Assembly (NCBI RefSeq): GCF_031143425.1
Contig: NC_090439.1
Span: 643,127,465-643,191,464 of the forward strand
Direction of reading: 5' to 3'
Length of the DNA stretch: 64,000 nt
Origin: Pleurodeles waltl
Taxonomy: Eukaryota > Chordata > Amphibia > Caudata > Salamandridae
Below the pieces are notes generated by a model. That model did not search any database. It was not told the origin of the DNA and worked only from the letters and a program-made list of their open reading frames with translations. Shown here in pieces: positions 1 through 12,110 of this stretch. Positions within the stretch are counted from its first letter, which is position 1. The number at the start of each line of letters is the position of its first letter. A program made the translations under genes and the position numbers.

Positions 1-1359
1 AACCTATCCCAAGTACACCTTCAGACCAGCAATCACACAAATCAACACACAAAAGTGGCTCAGGCAAACACAATCACCACACTTCATCTCACATGCACTC
101 ACACAAGCACCATCCCCATGCAGACACACCAACATCCACTGCCTCCACTATGTCCCCCTCCTCCTCCTCGTCCACATCCCTCCCAGTAGCGTCTCCACTC
201 GCACCTGCATGCACTACATCCTCATTCACTACCTCCATCACCAGCACGCCTATCACTACACGCCCTTCACTGGCAGTCACCACCCCACATCCATGCACAT
301 GTCCCCTGTGTCCTCTCCCACTGTGTCTGTGACCCCTCCTCCCAAAGTACACAAACGCAAGCACACACCCACCCAACAGCCATCCACCTCACAACAACAT
401 CCAGCTCATGCACCTGCACCCATACACAGCGGACGGTTACCTCCTACAAGCACTCCCTCTTCCTCCACTCCCAAACCTTCACCCGGTTCCCGCCTCAATG
501 TCCCTAAGAAGCTTTTCCTCGCCACCCTTGACCTCTTCCCTACCCCTCCTCCCGTCCTTCACCTCGGGCCAGGGTGGCCAGAACCCAGCCCAGCACCTCA
601 GCCACCAGGTCCACGTCCACTGTGGTTTCTGCAGCTGTGAGAGGCTCCAAGGAGGCACCCGTCAGCCCAGCCAGTGTGCCACCAACACCTGCCAAGGACA
701 AGAAGGTTCCACCACCTGGCAAGGGCAAGAAGGGGACAGCATCCAGCAAGGGGAACGAGGCACAACCAGCCAGCAAGGCCAAGTCAAAGACTCCAGCTGG
801 CAGAAGCAAGGAGGCACTACCATCTGCCAAGGGCAGGAAGGGGCACAAAACACCAGCCTTGGCACTTCAGCCGTCCGAGCCTGCAGATGAAGGCCTGGAG
901 GCTACCACCACAACCTCCAGCACCGCCTGCACCATGGCCAGCACTGCCACCTGCACCACCACAAGGACTGTCACCTGCACCGCCGCAAGCAGCACCACTG
1001 CCAGCAGCCCCAGGGGGCAGCCGTCCGAGCCTGCACGTGAAGGCATGGAGGCTACCACCACAACCGCCAGCACCACCACCTGCACCGCGGGCAGCACCGC
1101 CACAAGCGGCACCACTGCCAGCAGCAGCAGCTCCAGTGGGCAGCTGTCCGAAGCTGCAGGAGAAGGCCTGGAGGCTACCACCACAACCGCCAGCACCGCC
1201 ACCTGCACAGCAGCCAGCACCACGACCTGCACCGCCGCAAGCAGGACCACTGCCAGAAGCAGCTGCCCTAGTGGGCAGTCGTCCGAGGCTGCAGGTGAAG
1301 GCCTGGAGGCCACCACCACTTTCAGCACCCCCACCTGCAGCGCAACTGCGATTCAATGA
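1..1359 (+). pseudogene. C-terminal part of Harbinger SANT-associated gene, frameshifted
   Basis: This is the counterpart of the C-terminal half of the gene at 9537-12069. The frame used from about position 93 gives a Ser/Thr/Pro-rich chain. Homology to the other copy moves to a second frame near 290-300, which contains the shared landmark KKLFLATLDLFP at about 495-535. It moves to a third frame near 565-575, which runs to a stop at 1357-1359. That last part starts with a lysine-rich stretch (KDKKVPPPGKGKKG) that looks like a nuclear or DNA-binding tail. It continues with four imperfect Thr-rich repeats of about 120-150 bp, each starting near a QPSEPA-like motif (about 870-1340). Two frame changes make this a broken copy. 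The Thr-rich repeats are absent from the other element. Function unknown beyond its place in the transposon. Confidence 0.6.
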
Positions 1360-1500
1360 GCAGCCGTCACTACCGGAGAGCAGTGTGTAGTGGTGACTAC
1401 ATGGGCTGCAGTGCGTCCTGGCCCCTGCAAAATCTGTTGTTGTGATACCCAAGTGAGAGACTGTGACCTTGCACTCCAAAACATCTGCATCACAGGGCGC

Positions 1501-1836
1501 AATGCCCCCTCCAGAACAAGTGGAAGAAGGCATCCACTCACCCCCTCCTTGCCAGGATGAAGCACACTTGGGACAAAGCCCCCTCCAGAACCAGTGGAAG
1601 AAGGCATCTACTCACCCCATCCTTGCCAGGATGAAGCACTCTGGGCACAAAGCCCCCACCAGAACCAGTGGTAGAAGGCATCCACTCACCCCATCCTTGC
1701 CAGGATGAAGCACACTGGGCACAAAGCCCCCTCCAGAACCAGTAGAAGAAGGCATCCACTCACCCCCTCCTTGCCAGGATGAAGCACACTGGGCACAAGG
1801 CCCCTGCCAGAACCAGTGGAAGAAGGCACCCACTAG
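1501..1836. repeat. 74-bp minisatellite, about 4.5 units
   Basis: Units begin GAACCAGTGGAAGAAGGCAT and recur at about 1513, 1588, 1662, 1736 and 1810, a spacing of 74-75 bp with few differences. The array lies after the stop codon of the transposon gene, so it is probably 3'-untranslated or spacer DNA. No such unit occurs at the matching place in the second element. Confidence 0.9.
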
Positions 1837-2345
1837 AAAGACTGTGGCCTTGCACTCCCCAGGACCAAGCTTTGGGCAAAGCACCCACTAGAGAGACTGT
1901 GGCCTTGCACTCCCCAGGACCAAGCAGTGGGCAAACCACCCACTTGAGAGACTGTGGCCTTGCACTCCCCAAGACCAAGCAGTGGGCAAAGCACCCACTT
2001 GAGAGACTGTGGCCTTGCACTCCCCAGGACCAAGCAGTGAGTAAAGCACCCACTTGAGAGACTGTGGCCTTGCACTCCCCAGGACCACTCCCCAGGACCA
2101 AGCAGTGGGCAAAGCACCCACATGAGAGACTGTGGGCTTGCACTCCCCAGGACCAAGCAGTGGGCAAAGCACCCATTTGAGAGACTGTGGCCTTGTGCTT
2201 CCCAGGACTAAGCAGTGAGTAAAGCACCCACTTGAGAGACTGTGGCCTTGCACTCCCCAGGACCACTCCCCAGGACCAAGCAGTGGGCAAAGCACCCACT
2301 TCAGAGACTGTGGCCTTGCACTCCACAGGACCAAGCAGTGGGCAT
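1837..2345. repeat. 55-bp minisatellite, about 9 units
   Basis: Units contain AGACTGTGGCCTTGCACTCC followed by CCAGGACCAAGCAGTGGGC. Nine starts are visible between about 1838 and 2302. Most are 55 bp apart; two are longer because CCCCAGGACCACT is duplicated inside the unit. The unit is related to the 65-bp array at 13131-13365 in the other element. Confidence 0.9.
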
Positions 2346-3207
2346 GGAGCCCTCTCCAGGAGCAGTGGCGTTGTACCATCTTCCGTCTAAGGTGCCCCCC
2401 ATTCCCCGTCCCCCTGAGGTGCCCGTGTGTTTTCGACCTGATGCCCCTACAGTGTTCTCTCTGTATTGAGGCAGGAGTCAAGTGTGGGCTTGGCCTATGT
2501 GTTTTGGCCCAGTGGGCCACGGTCATTTTTGAGTGGGCAGTGTCCCGCCTTTTGTATATATTATATATATTGTAAATACTGTTTTTGATTTATGAACGTG
2601 TTTCTAAGTGTTTCTAATATAACACTTATTTGGCTCAATTCCCTTTGTACTTGTGTTATTCCTGAGGGTTATGGGGTGTATATGTAATGTTGTTGAATGT
2701 GGTTGTGTGTATGTGTTGGGGGTGGGGGTGTTCCATGTGTGTGTCACTCTCTTTTTTCTACCCCCCTCCCTTGTGTGCTAGGTGCAGTACTCACTGTGGT
2801 CGTCGTTGCCGGCGTTGGTGCTCCTGGTGTATGAGAAGATACACCAGCATGGGCAAAACCGGCAGCTCGGCCCCCATGGCGTCCTGGTTCTTCCTTGAGT
2901 GTCGAGAGGTGAGTCGTTTCCCTTCAGAGTACTGTTTCCGCCGTGCTTTTGATCGCTTGGTACCGCCGCAGAAAAGCTAGCGGATGGGAGGGTTGTAATG
3001 CTTTGGGCAGTACATTGTCTTCCGTCTGACTGTTGGCGGTTACCGCCGCAGTGTTTGTTGCTACCGCCGTCGTGGTCGGAGTGTTAAAGTGGCTGTATGT
3101 GTTGGCGGTTTCCGCCATGGTCATGATTCCGTTTATTTTACTGCCGGCCTGTTGGCAGTGTTATCGCCACTTTAACACCGACTGCCAGGGTTGAAATTAG
3201 GGCCTTA

Positions 3208-5430
3208 GTCTTCTCTTCATGCAAACAGTCCTATTGTTGGAAGATGTGAATCAGTGAAGTTCTCTGGTGATCGGAGGTGAGGGAATACTCCTTCCAGTGG
3301 AGAATCTGAGATCAGACCTTTACTGATGTCAAGTATTTTGTGTGTGAGGGGGTCTCTCTGCCTCCATTTTAAGAAATGCTGTAAAAATGCAGCAAGGAAA
3401 CTAGAAGACCATTCAGACAAAAGCAGTAAGACTCAGAAAGCAACAATGGTTTAAAAAAGTTAATCTAATTGTTGAAAACCTGAACAGAGAAAGTATACAG
3501 TAGGATTTAGAATTTCAAGAGTTATTTTCAGTATGGAAGACGGTAATAGTGGAGTAATTATTAGGGCCAAAAGTTACCTAAATGTATACATCTAAGGGAT
3601 GATATCCCTCACTATTTAGAATATCATTAACTGTAATTGTTCTCGAAATAATGCACACTGGGAAAAAAAGATGCCACCACTGCGTTTAGCATCTAGAAAA
3701 CCAGATATTTTGGCATGTGCTTGCAGTTTGGGAAAGTTGTTCAACATAATAGGTGTAAAATATGTGCTGGTCTGGAACGTCTTCCCTCAACAGGTTAATT
3801 TCCGTTTAGGTACATTTCATTACATCTATTATCACATGTAATTTCTGAAAAGTGAATTGACGCTGTCGTGGATGGTGCAGTTTATGCACTCTTGCTATTT
3901 GCATGCTCGTGTATGGCGAGGCTTGCTACTCACTGCTGGTTCCACAGAAATTCCTGGAAATGCCACGACATTGTGTTCCTGCACCCCACGGCACTTGCAC
4001 TCCCTCGGACCTAGATGTCAATAATGGAGCAGAAGCAGTGGCAGTGGCATCCATAATTGTGAGGGTCACCGTGCACCCCAAATACTACTGTCTTTTACAA
4101 CCTAACCAGGGAAGAGGAAGGCCCGTTTTCCTCACTTGCATTAGAGCCAATCACACCATTGCTGCACCTTTTGACTTTTTGTGTGTCACTGGAATCCACA
4201 ATAGCCAATTGCTTCATCTTAGCAGACATAAGGCTGACGCACAAAGGCCAGCACTGTCGCCAATCTCATGTGATGCTCACATCATTTGTGGTGCCATTGA
4301 AACATACAGCTGATGCTGCAGGGGTGAAAGGGAGCATAGACAGCATCTTGGAAGTGCACTTGGTGATGGAGTGAGGGCAGATAGTGCAGTGTGAGAGAAA
4401 TGTATCAACAGTTGTTAAAGGACAATACAACAACCCAAGAAGCCAAACACTGTGACTTGCGTTTAATGCAAAACTAGCAGGCGACACTGCAAATGATCAA
4501 GAGACAATTGTCATTTCAACCGACCAAAGCTCATGCCCAAAAACAGCCAGTGGGAGCATGTAAGGCTAAAGTACATGCTCATTTGAATGCTTAGTATACA
4601 TTTATATCTCTATACAAGTCCACAGGGCAGACACTTCTTCGTGTCTGCAAAACATGTAGTGAATAGATGACGGGATCTTCTTGTAGAGAAAATGCGAGAC
4701 TTACTTGAAGCAGCAGACAGAATACATAAGCACACTGGTGGCTTCATTCATTTCTTGACATCACAGTTCTGGCTGCCAACATCGAAAGAAAGGTTATGCT
4801 TTGGTGTGAGATAAAGTAAACATGAAAATCTACCACCTCAAATAAAACGGTTACTACACCTAGTTGAGGCATTGGATGTAGCAAAAGTGTAGAGAATAAA
4901 GAGCCCTTCAGATTAATAAAAAAAAAAACATTCATGTCTTATACATATGTCAGTGGACGTTCAATATACTGATGCAAAAAAGAAACACTGACATCAAAAC
5001 TACAGGAAAACAGGATTGTGTTTTCACACAGTATAATGTGGTTAGTGCCGCTCCCTGTGGCTGCTGCCTCATAGGGCCATAGTGGTTTGAAGAGCAAGAC
5101 ATTTGGAAAAGATGGTCGATTTTAGAATATCGTTGCTGGACCGCATCTTCCAAATCTACCCTGATCTTAACCACCCTTAAACCCTGAAGTAAAAAATCAA
5201 TCTGCAATGTTGCTGCACAGACTTTTTAACTTGCATAAGTAACTGTGTGCCCCACTTGTAATCTTTGTCAATCACTTTCAGTAAAATCAAACCGATTAAG
5301 TAGGAATTCAAGAAATGTGAAGGAGCAAGGAAAACCGCGAGTCCAGAAGGTCACATGGTGTTGTGAATCCCTATTTAGACCTCACTGAAAACCTGAAAAT
5401 AAATGCAGGTGTTAATGAGGTGCGAGACAC
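3208..5430. other. Spacer between two Harbinger copies, no recognisable gene
   Basis: AT-rich single-copy-looking DNA between the TTA after the first Harbinger and the TTA before the second. Open frames here are short and show no family motif; the longest is 136 codons at 3903-4313 (+). No TIR pair, LTR or tandem array was seen. Confidence 0.6.
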
Positions 5431-5457
5431 TTAGGGGGTCATTCTGACCCCGGCGGT
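5431..5457 (+). repeat. Left TTA target duplication and Harbinger terminal inverted repeat
   Basis: TTA at 5431-5433 is followed by a 24-bp terminus (5434-5457) ending in GGCGGT. It pairs with 14227-14250 at 21 of 24 positions. Confidence 0.93.
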
Positions 5458-6024
5458 AAAAGGCGCTTACCGCCGGTCAGAAGACCGCCATAACACCGCC
5501 GCGGCCGCGGAAAGCCGCCACGGTCATTCTGACCCACAACGGCCAAACCTCCAAAAATCCGACCTCCACTGCAGGCCGCCACATCAGCGGGCAGCGATAA
5601 ACTGGAGATGACCAAACCTCCACCGTCACGCCAACAGAAATACGCCCATGCCATTTCGACCCACGAATCAACGCAGCGGGCTTTCCAACGCGGTATTCCA
5701 TTGGCGGTACACAGCGCCGCGGTCAAAATACACACACAGCACCAAAACACAGGCACATTGGACAATTACAAATACACACACCTGATACACATACACAACC
5801 CACTCCCACACAATCAATCAACTATAAAACACACCCCCACATCACCCACAAACCCCTGCGACCACAATTACTGAGAGAAGGAGAGAGAGACACAGCAGAC
5901 AATCCATAGCAATACACACTGAGGCACACTACACCATCACACACACCACATAGTAGCACAAAGCACCACACACCAACATACTCATCATCACATACACCAC
6001 CCCACACCTCACCCACACCACCCC

Positions 6025-7530
6025 ATGGCACCCCAAAGGCACCCACGCTTTTCGGACCAAGAACTCCGGGTGATGGTGGAGGAAATCCTAACAGTGGAAC
6101 CCCAGCTCTTCGGCTCACAGGTGCAGCACACCAGTATAGCTAGGAAGGCGGAGCTATGGCAGCGGATCGTGGACAGCGTCAACGCGGTGGGACAGCATCC
6201 CAGGAATAGGGAGGACATCCGCAAACGATGGAACGACCTACGGGGGAAGGTCCGATCTATGGTCTCCAGGCACAACATCGCGGTCCAGAAGACTGGCGGC
6301 GGACCCCCACCCACCCCTCCCGAATTTACATCATGGGAGCAAGAGGTCTTCAACATCCTGCATCCTCAGGGCCTCGCAGGAGAAGCCGGAGGAATGGACT
6401 CTGGTAAGTCCAATCTCAACTACTATATCCCCCCCACCCCACCAGCATGCCAACCCACACCCCCACCCTCACCCCCAAACCCCCAGCACACATCCTCCCT
6501 GACAATGTCTCACCAGCACAACCCACCCATCCCAACACCAACTCCTGCATGCCAACACAATCCATGGACACCCATCACCCAAGCATGACCACTGCACTTA
6601 CCCCCCCCCCACTAACTACCCTCACAACACCTCCCTCAAGTGAATGCCTGCACTGGGGGACGAGGGCACCCATAACACGCACGCCATTGCACACACAGAA
6701 ACAATAACCAAACTCTCTTACCCCATGCAGGACCCGAACGCCAACACACCAGCCAGGAGGGTCCAGAAATGTCCATCCCACCCCCGGAACAGGCCCACAG
6801 TGAGGACAGCAGCTCTGTCGACACTGAACCTGATGACCAGCCCGGACCATCGGGGACCTCTGGGCAGTCGGTTCCCCTCAGGCAGCCACAGGCCACACCA
6901 GACCCGACCCCCTCTGCCAACACCAGCACAGCTCCCACCCAGCGGCCCCATGCCTCTGTCTCTAGGACACGTCAATCAGCGGTGTGTCTGCCACTACAGG
7001 GCACCCAGGCTAACCCAACACCCCAACAACAACAGGGACCTGGGGGCAGTGGGAGCGGGCACACCGTCCAGGAGACAGAGGCCGGGGGAAACCGGGCAGC
7101 TCGGAGGGCTGCTGTGCGACAGGGGGGGGAGGAGAGGCCCAGGGAACCCACTCTCCAAGAGGCCCTCACCACCATCATGGGGGCCTACCACCACTCCCAA
7201 GAGACGATGGCGACGGTACTGGCCAGGTTCACGGAGATCCAGGCACAGCAGGAGGAACGCTACATGGGGTTCAGGGAGGAGCTGAGAATCATCGGGACCG
7301 CAATGGGGACCATCGTCCTGGCCCTCAACAGGATAGAAGACGCGTTGCGGGACCATGTGGCACCACACAGGGCCCCTGTCACTAGCCCGGACCAGGAACA
7401 GCCTACCACCTCCGCCGGCGCAAGTGGACAGGAGGCCCCAACACCACGACAGGCCACCAGAACCCCACCTCCTGCTGAAGAACAACCACCCCGTAAGAGG
7501 AGCCTGAGATCCAAAAAAAAGACAGAGTAG
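6025..7530 (+). CDS. Harbinger Myb/SANT-like DNA-binding protein, two exons
   Basis: I read two exons, 6025-6403 and 6731-7530. The intron has a GTAAGT donor at 6404 and a CATGCAG acceptor ending at 6730. The join keeps frame and gives about 392 residues. Residues about 8-80 form a Myb/SANT-like domain of the Myb_DNA-bind_5 type, with a WQRI helix and RKRWNDLRGKV recognition region. A Pro/Thr/Ser-rich linker follows, then a helical stretch around 7150-7350 (EALTTIMGAYHHSQETM onward) that could mediate self-association. The basic tail PRKRSLRSKKKTE looks like a nuclear localisation signal. In this superfamily the Myb-like partner binds DNA and helps the transposase enter the nucleus and reach the termini. 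It is the first gene inside the left end, and a poly(A) signal lies 214 bp after the stop. No break was seen. Confidence 0.88.
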
Positions 7531-7743
7531 GATGTCAAGACCCCCGCCAGCAGGACATACCCCCTGAACTCTTCCCACTGTCCCACATTGCCACCCTGTC
7601 CAACCATGAACTGCCTCTGCTCCATCCTTCCACAGGCAAAAGGACAATGCACCTGTGAGACTGAGAACTGGACTCTGCCATGGACATTACTCCACCCCCA
7701 CCCATCACCCTTATAATCACATGTACCAATATCTAGCACTGTA

Positions 7744-7749
7744 AATAAA
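7744..7749 (+). terminator. Polyadenylation signal AATAAA of the first Myb/SANT gene
   Basis: AATAAA lies about 215 bp downstream of the stop at 7530 and before the convergent transposase gene. It is the only canonical hexamer I saw in this intergenic stretch on the + strand. Confidence 0.6.
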
Positions 7750-8037
7750 TCACATATTGCACACAAATCAGTTTGGAGTCATGCTGTATTATTAGCAAAT
7801 GTTTTACATATTACTGTTCAATATCTGTTCTGTCAATTAGTGATGACAACATACCAATGTCAATACGCTGTAGTTCATGGGCAAACCAAGCAGAAGTCAG
7901 GCACTGAGTCATACAGCACTGAGAAGGGAAGGGAAAAACAAAAATTAACCAAAAAGATCTGGTGGGAACTACAGAAAGTACAGATGCAGGAGGCTATAAG
8001 CAATTGTGAAATGGCGTGGGTGATTCTTACCTGGGTG

Positions 8038-9108
8038 TTACTGGAAATACTGTTGTATCACTCTGTCCCTATTGTCTGTGTCGTCCTCTGAGTCTTCCTC
8101 CTCTTCACTCTCCACAGGCTCCACGGCTTCTACAACACCACCATCTGGACCATCCTCCTGCAGGAAAGGCACCTGGCGTCGCAAAGCCAGGTTGTGAAGC
8201 ATACAGCACGCCACGATGATATGGCACACCTTCTTTGGTGAGTACATTAGGGATCCACCGGTCATATGCAGGCACCTAAACCTGGCCTTCAGGAGGCCAA
8301 AGGTTCGCTCAATCACCCTCCTAGTACGCCCATGGGCCTCATTGTAGCGTTCCTCTGCCCTTGTCCGGGGATTCCTCACTGGGGTCAGTAGCCACGGCAG
8401 GTTGGGGTAACCAGAGTCACCTATTAGCCACACACGTTGTCTCTGTAGCTGCTCCATCACATAGGGGATGCTGCTATTTCGCATCACATACGCGTCATGC
8501 ACTGACCCTGGGAACTTGGCATTTACATGGGAGATGTACTGGTCAGCCAAACAGACCACCTGGACATTAATCGAATGATAACTTTTTCTGTTTCGGTACA
8601 CCTGCTCATCGTCTTTTGGGGGTACCCAAGCCACATGGGTCCCATCAATGGCACCAATGATGTTGGGGATATGTCCAAGGGCATAGAAATCACCCTTCAC
8701 TGTAGGCAAGTCACCCTCCTCTGGGAAAATGATGTAGCTCCGCATGAGTTTCATCAGGGCAGACAACACTCTGCTCAAAATCTTAGAAAACATAGGCTGA
8801 GACATTCCAGATGACATGGCCACTGTGGTCTGGAATGACCCACTTGCCAAAAAATGGAGGACTGACAAAACCTGCACCAGAGGGGGAATCCCTGTGGGTT
8901 GGCGGATGGGGGACATCAGGTCTGGCTCCAGCTGGGCACACAGTTCATGGATAGTGGCACGGTCAAGTCTGTATCGAAGTATTATATTGCGTTCTTCCAT
9001 TGTCGACAGGTCCACCAGCGGTCGGTACACGCGAGGATTCCTCCTTCTCATCCCAAGTCCCAGCGGACGGTGCCTAGGAAGGACAACATGGAGCACAGAG
9101 TCAGCCAA
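8038..9108 (-). CDS. Harbinger DDE transposase (HARBI1-like nuclease)
   Basis: The open frame has 356 residues, close to the usual length of the family. It shows the DDE_Tnp_4 fold signatures in order: an N-terminal helical region with a helix-turn-helix-like segment (about residues 75-120), first Asp in GAIDGTHV (D155), GSVHDAYV (D205), second Asp in LIGDSGY (D231) and the Glu in RRVIERTFG (E267). An acidic Glu/Asp-rich tail ends in IQQYFQ. No stop or frameshift interrupts it. A TTCCTAG splice-acceptor-like site lies about 35 bp inside the frame (9074-9075), so the real protein may begin in an upstream exon and enter near residue 12 instead of using the ATG at 9108. The enzyme would cut at the TIRs and insert at TWA sites. 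It faces the second SANT gene across a 0.4-kb GC-rich spacer. Confidence 0.92.
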   Translation of the reverse strand: MADSVLHVVLPRHRPLGLGMRRRNPRVYRPLVDLSTMEERNIILRYRLDRATIHELCAQLEPDLMSPIRQPTGIPPLVQVLSVLHFLASGSFQTTVAMSSGMSQPMFSKILSRVLSALMKLMRSYIIFPEEGDLPTVKGDFYALGHIPNIIGAIDGTHVAWVPPKDDEQVYRNRKSYHSINVQVVCLADQYISHVNAKFPGSVHDAYVMRNSSIPYVMEQLQRQRVWLIGDSGYPNLPWLLTPVRNPRTRAEERYNEAHGRTRRVIERTFGLLKARFRCLHMTGGSLMYSPKKVCHIIVACCMLHNLALRRQVPFLQEDGPDGGVVEAVEPVESEEEEDSEDDTDNRDRVIQQYFQ

Positions 9109-9536
9109 ACCACAGGTACGTACAGACAGCTTGCACAGTTAAAGAATGGCAATGGGTTGCAAGGCGTGTATGTGTGGCAATGCAAGGCCTAGGCCTGTGT
9201 GTCGCAGTCAAAATTAAGCCATGTAGGCCCTTGAAATGGCGGCTGCCTGACCTGTGAAGTGGGACAATGGGATGTGAGGTCAATGCGCTGGCGGGGCACA
9301 CCGTGGCGGTAGGCGGTCGAAGACCGCGGCGCAAAGCCGCATTGGTTAACATTGAAGCCTATGGGTTTCAGGAGCCAATGACGAAGTGCGCCGGCGGTCG
9401 CGGTACGCACCGCCGCGGTACGCACCGCCGCGGGCGTGACCGCCATTTTCTATCTGCTTAATCACTCGAGACCTGATCATCCACAGGAGAGGACCTATAC
9501 TGCAAGTGCTGCTGTGACCTCGGTCTGGAAGATACA
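9109..9536. promoter_or_regulatory. GC-rich divergent spacer, candidate bidirectional promoter
   Basis: The region between the transposase (-) and second SANT gene (+) holds clustered GGCGGT, CGCCGCGG and CACCGCCGCGGTACG words at 9290-9445, including a near-direct repeat of CGGTACGCACCGCCG. The same words fill both ends of the element, so a protein that binds the ends could also act here. No clear TATA box was found. The promoter role is inferred from the divergent layout. Confidence 0.4.
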
Positions 9537-12069
9537 ATGGCTGCTGCGACTGGGGAAAGGGCCCCTGCCTTCACGTCTGAAGAGTTGGAGAAGCTCGTGG
9601 ATGGGGTCCTCCCCCAGTATGCGCTACTTTACGGTCCTCCAGACCAACAAGTGAGTACACCGGGTGCACATGGAATGGGCTATGCCTGTGTGGATTGGGG
9701 TGGATGTAAGTTGGTGGGGTGGGGGGCGAATGAGGAGTGCAACGCCCGACAGATGAGAGCATGTGCCATATGGCAAAGTTGGAGGGGGGGCCAATCACAT
9801 CTAACATGCAGGTCATTGATGATTTCCTCCTTTCCACCCTGTACATGTCAAATAGGTCAGCGCCCATCAGAAGATCGAGATTTGGCGTGCCATCGCCAAG
9901 GAAGTCCGGAACTTGGGGGTCCACAACAGACGGGGCACCCACTGCCGCAAGAGGTGGGAGGACATCTGCCGCGGAACAAGGAAGACCGCAGAAACACTGC
10001 TGGGGATGGCCTCCCAACCTAGGAGGGGTGCCAGTCGCACCATGACCCCCCTGATGTCCCGGATCCTGGCGGTGGCCTACCCTGAAATGGATGGGCGCTT
10101 TAAGACATCACAGCAGACACAAGGGGGTGAGTATCAGCACATTCTCCTATCTTTCTGCGCAGTGGAGGCGTATGGGTGGGGGAGGAGGGCTGTGGGTGAC
10201 ATTAGGCCAGGGCGCTTTCTGTAGTGTAGTCCTCTCCCTTAGGCATGGCCCTGTGCCCCCGGCCCCCACCTCGGTAGGGTGACAAGTACAGCCATTGAAG
10301 GTCCAGCATCTCCCATGTGCGAGTTTGACGTCTCTTGGTCTGTTGTCTTAGTCAGTAGTACTGAGTAGTGTACCCCAAATGCGCGGCTTAGTTCATTAGG
10401 CACCTGTGTCTGTCCTCTCCGCCAACGGTGTTGACATTGCATGCACTCAACCTGGTCTTCTTTTTTCTCCCCCCACCCTTTCTCTTCATCTTCTTGTGCA
10501 TGTGTGCATTAGCATCATCAGGCGGAGGAGATTTGGCATCGGAGCACGAGGGAGCTGCAGGACACAAGGCCCCGGTGGGCCCAGGAACAGACACCGAGGG
10601 CACCAGTGATCCGGAGGGCGAGGGGAGCACCACGACGGGGACCGCTGGTGAGAGCAGCGAAAGCGACACGTCCTCGGATGGGAGCTCCCTAGGGGTGGCG
10701 GCAACATCCGTGCCCCCCGCCTCTACAGGTACAGCCGCCACCCAGCGCACCAGCCCCGCCCTCCCAGCAGCCCCTCAGTCTTCGCTCCGTGCCCGTTCGC
10801 CCAGGAAGGCGCGCGTCTCCTTCGCCCCAGGCACCTCAGCCCCTCCCCTGTTGCCCCTGCTGCCCTCAGTGTGGAGCTCATTGACCTGGTAAGGACGCTC
10901 ATTGTTGGGCAGACGACCCTTTTGAATGCCATCCAGGGTGTGCAAAGGGAGGTGCAACAGAGCAATGAGTACCTGGAGGGCATTCATTCGGGTCAGGCTG
11001 CCCATCAACGAGCGTTCACTGCTCTGGCCTCAGCACTGACGGCAGCCATTGTCCCTGTTTCCAGCCTCCCTCTTCTTACTGCCTCCAGCCTTTCTCTGTC
11101 TCCTGTCCCTCAGCCTATCCCATCCACACCATCAGACCAGCCTGCACACACCTCAACACCCAAGAGCAGCTCATCCAAACACAAGCACCACAGATCCCAC
11201 AAACACTCACCCAAGCAACACCCAGATGCAGACATGCCAACAGCCACTGCCACCCCTGTGTCTCCCTCCTCCTCGTCTCCCTCCTCCCTCCCTGTGACGT
11301 CTACACTCACACCTGCATGCAACCCAACATCAGCCAGTGCTTCCATCACCACCTCACCCTCCAGTACAGTCCACACTCGTGCAGTCACCACCCCCACTGC
11401 CATTTACACGTCCCCTGTGTCCTCTCCCACTGTGTCTGTCACCCCCTCTTCCAAGACACACAAACGCAGGCAGCCACCCCCCCAACAGCCATCCACCTCA
11501 CGACAGCCTACAGCACCAGCACCTTCACCCAATGACAGCACACCTGACTCTCCTACAACCACCTCCTCTACCTCCACTTCCATCTCCACTTCTCCTACCC
11601 TTTACCTTGGCCCTAAGAAACTTTTCATGGCTAACCTTGACCTCTTTCCCCCCGATGAGCTCCCCCATCCATCTTCAAAGAGTCCCAAGAGCACCGCAGC
11701 CACCACCAGCCCAGCTTCGGGTGTCACTGTTGTGCATGGGTTCTGGAGCCCACCCTTTGCCAGCAGTGACACATCGATCAGCAGCAAGGACACGTCCAGC
11801 CCCCCCCCGGCAAGAGGACCCGCAAAAACAAGGGCCGCCGTGCGAGGACCGACAGGGCTGCCCCCAAGGAGCAATGTGCGGCCACTTCACCACCCACACC
11901 ATCTAGGGGAGGCAAGGGCCCGAGAGCCCCATCAAAGGAGAGGAAGGGCAGCAGGAGCGCGGAGAAGGTGGACCCCACATGCCACATCCCAGCTGGGAAG
12001 GAGGACACTAAGGAGGCCAGGAGTCCATCCCCGAAGGGTCCAGAAACGTCACGGTCCGCGGGCGACTGA
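9537..12069 (+). pseudogene. Second Harbinger SANT-domain gene, multi-exon, frameshifted
   Basis: The reading is exon 1 9537-9650 (38 codons, GTGAGT donor), exon 2 9856-10126 (acceptor AATAG, donor GTGAGT), and exon 3 from 10513 or 10522 to the TGA at 12067-12069. Exons 1 and 2 together form a SANT/Myb-like domain: FTSEELEKLV, then HQKIEIWRAIAKEVR and HCRKRWEDI. Exon 3 begins Ser/Gly/Thr-rich. Homology then moves to another frame before 10871, where ELIDLVRTLIVGQ begins a helical, possibly coiled-coil segment. A long Ser/Thr/Pro-rich region with KKLFMANLDLFPP follows. A nine-C run at 11800-11808 marks a second frame change into a Lys/Arg-rich tail ending at 12069. The two frame changes suggest this copy no longer makes the full protein, unless an unseen intron explains the first. 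Its partner role in transposition is inferred. Confidence 0.65.
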
Positions 12070-12110
12070 GCAGGGAGTCCAGGCCAGGTCTGGCTCCCTT
12101 GACCTGCTGG

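Larger units (their letters stand above)
1..3204 (+). mobile_element. Harbinger-type DNA transposon, right-hand part (left end outside window)
   Basis: This block aligns by eye with 11110-14250 of the complete Harbinger element further right: the same Ser/Thr/Pro-rich coding stretch, then minisatellites, then an AT-rich 3' region, then a GC-rich end full of GGCGGT/ACCGCC words. It ends at 3204 with a terminus resembling the other element's right end (CTGCCAGGGTTG against CCGCCAGGGTTA) and is followed by TTA at 3205-3207, the usual Harbinger target site. The last bases are GGGCC rather than CCCCC, so it is a relative and not an identical copy. Both copies lie in the same orientation, 2.2 kb apart. 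The left end and any transposase gene lie outside the window. Confidence 0.85.

Noticed and set aside
817..1533. 238-codon minus-strand frame over the Thr-rich repeats
   Set aside because: Antisense shadow of the repeated coding region; Gly/Ala/Cys-rich with no motif.
3903..4313. 136-codon plus-strand frame
   Set aside because: No motif, no splice or promoter support, and flanking DNA looks non-coding.
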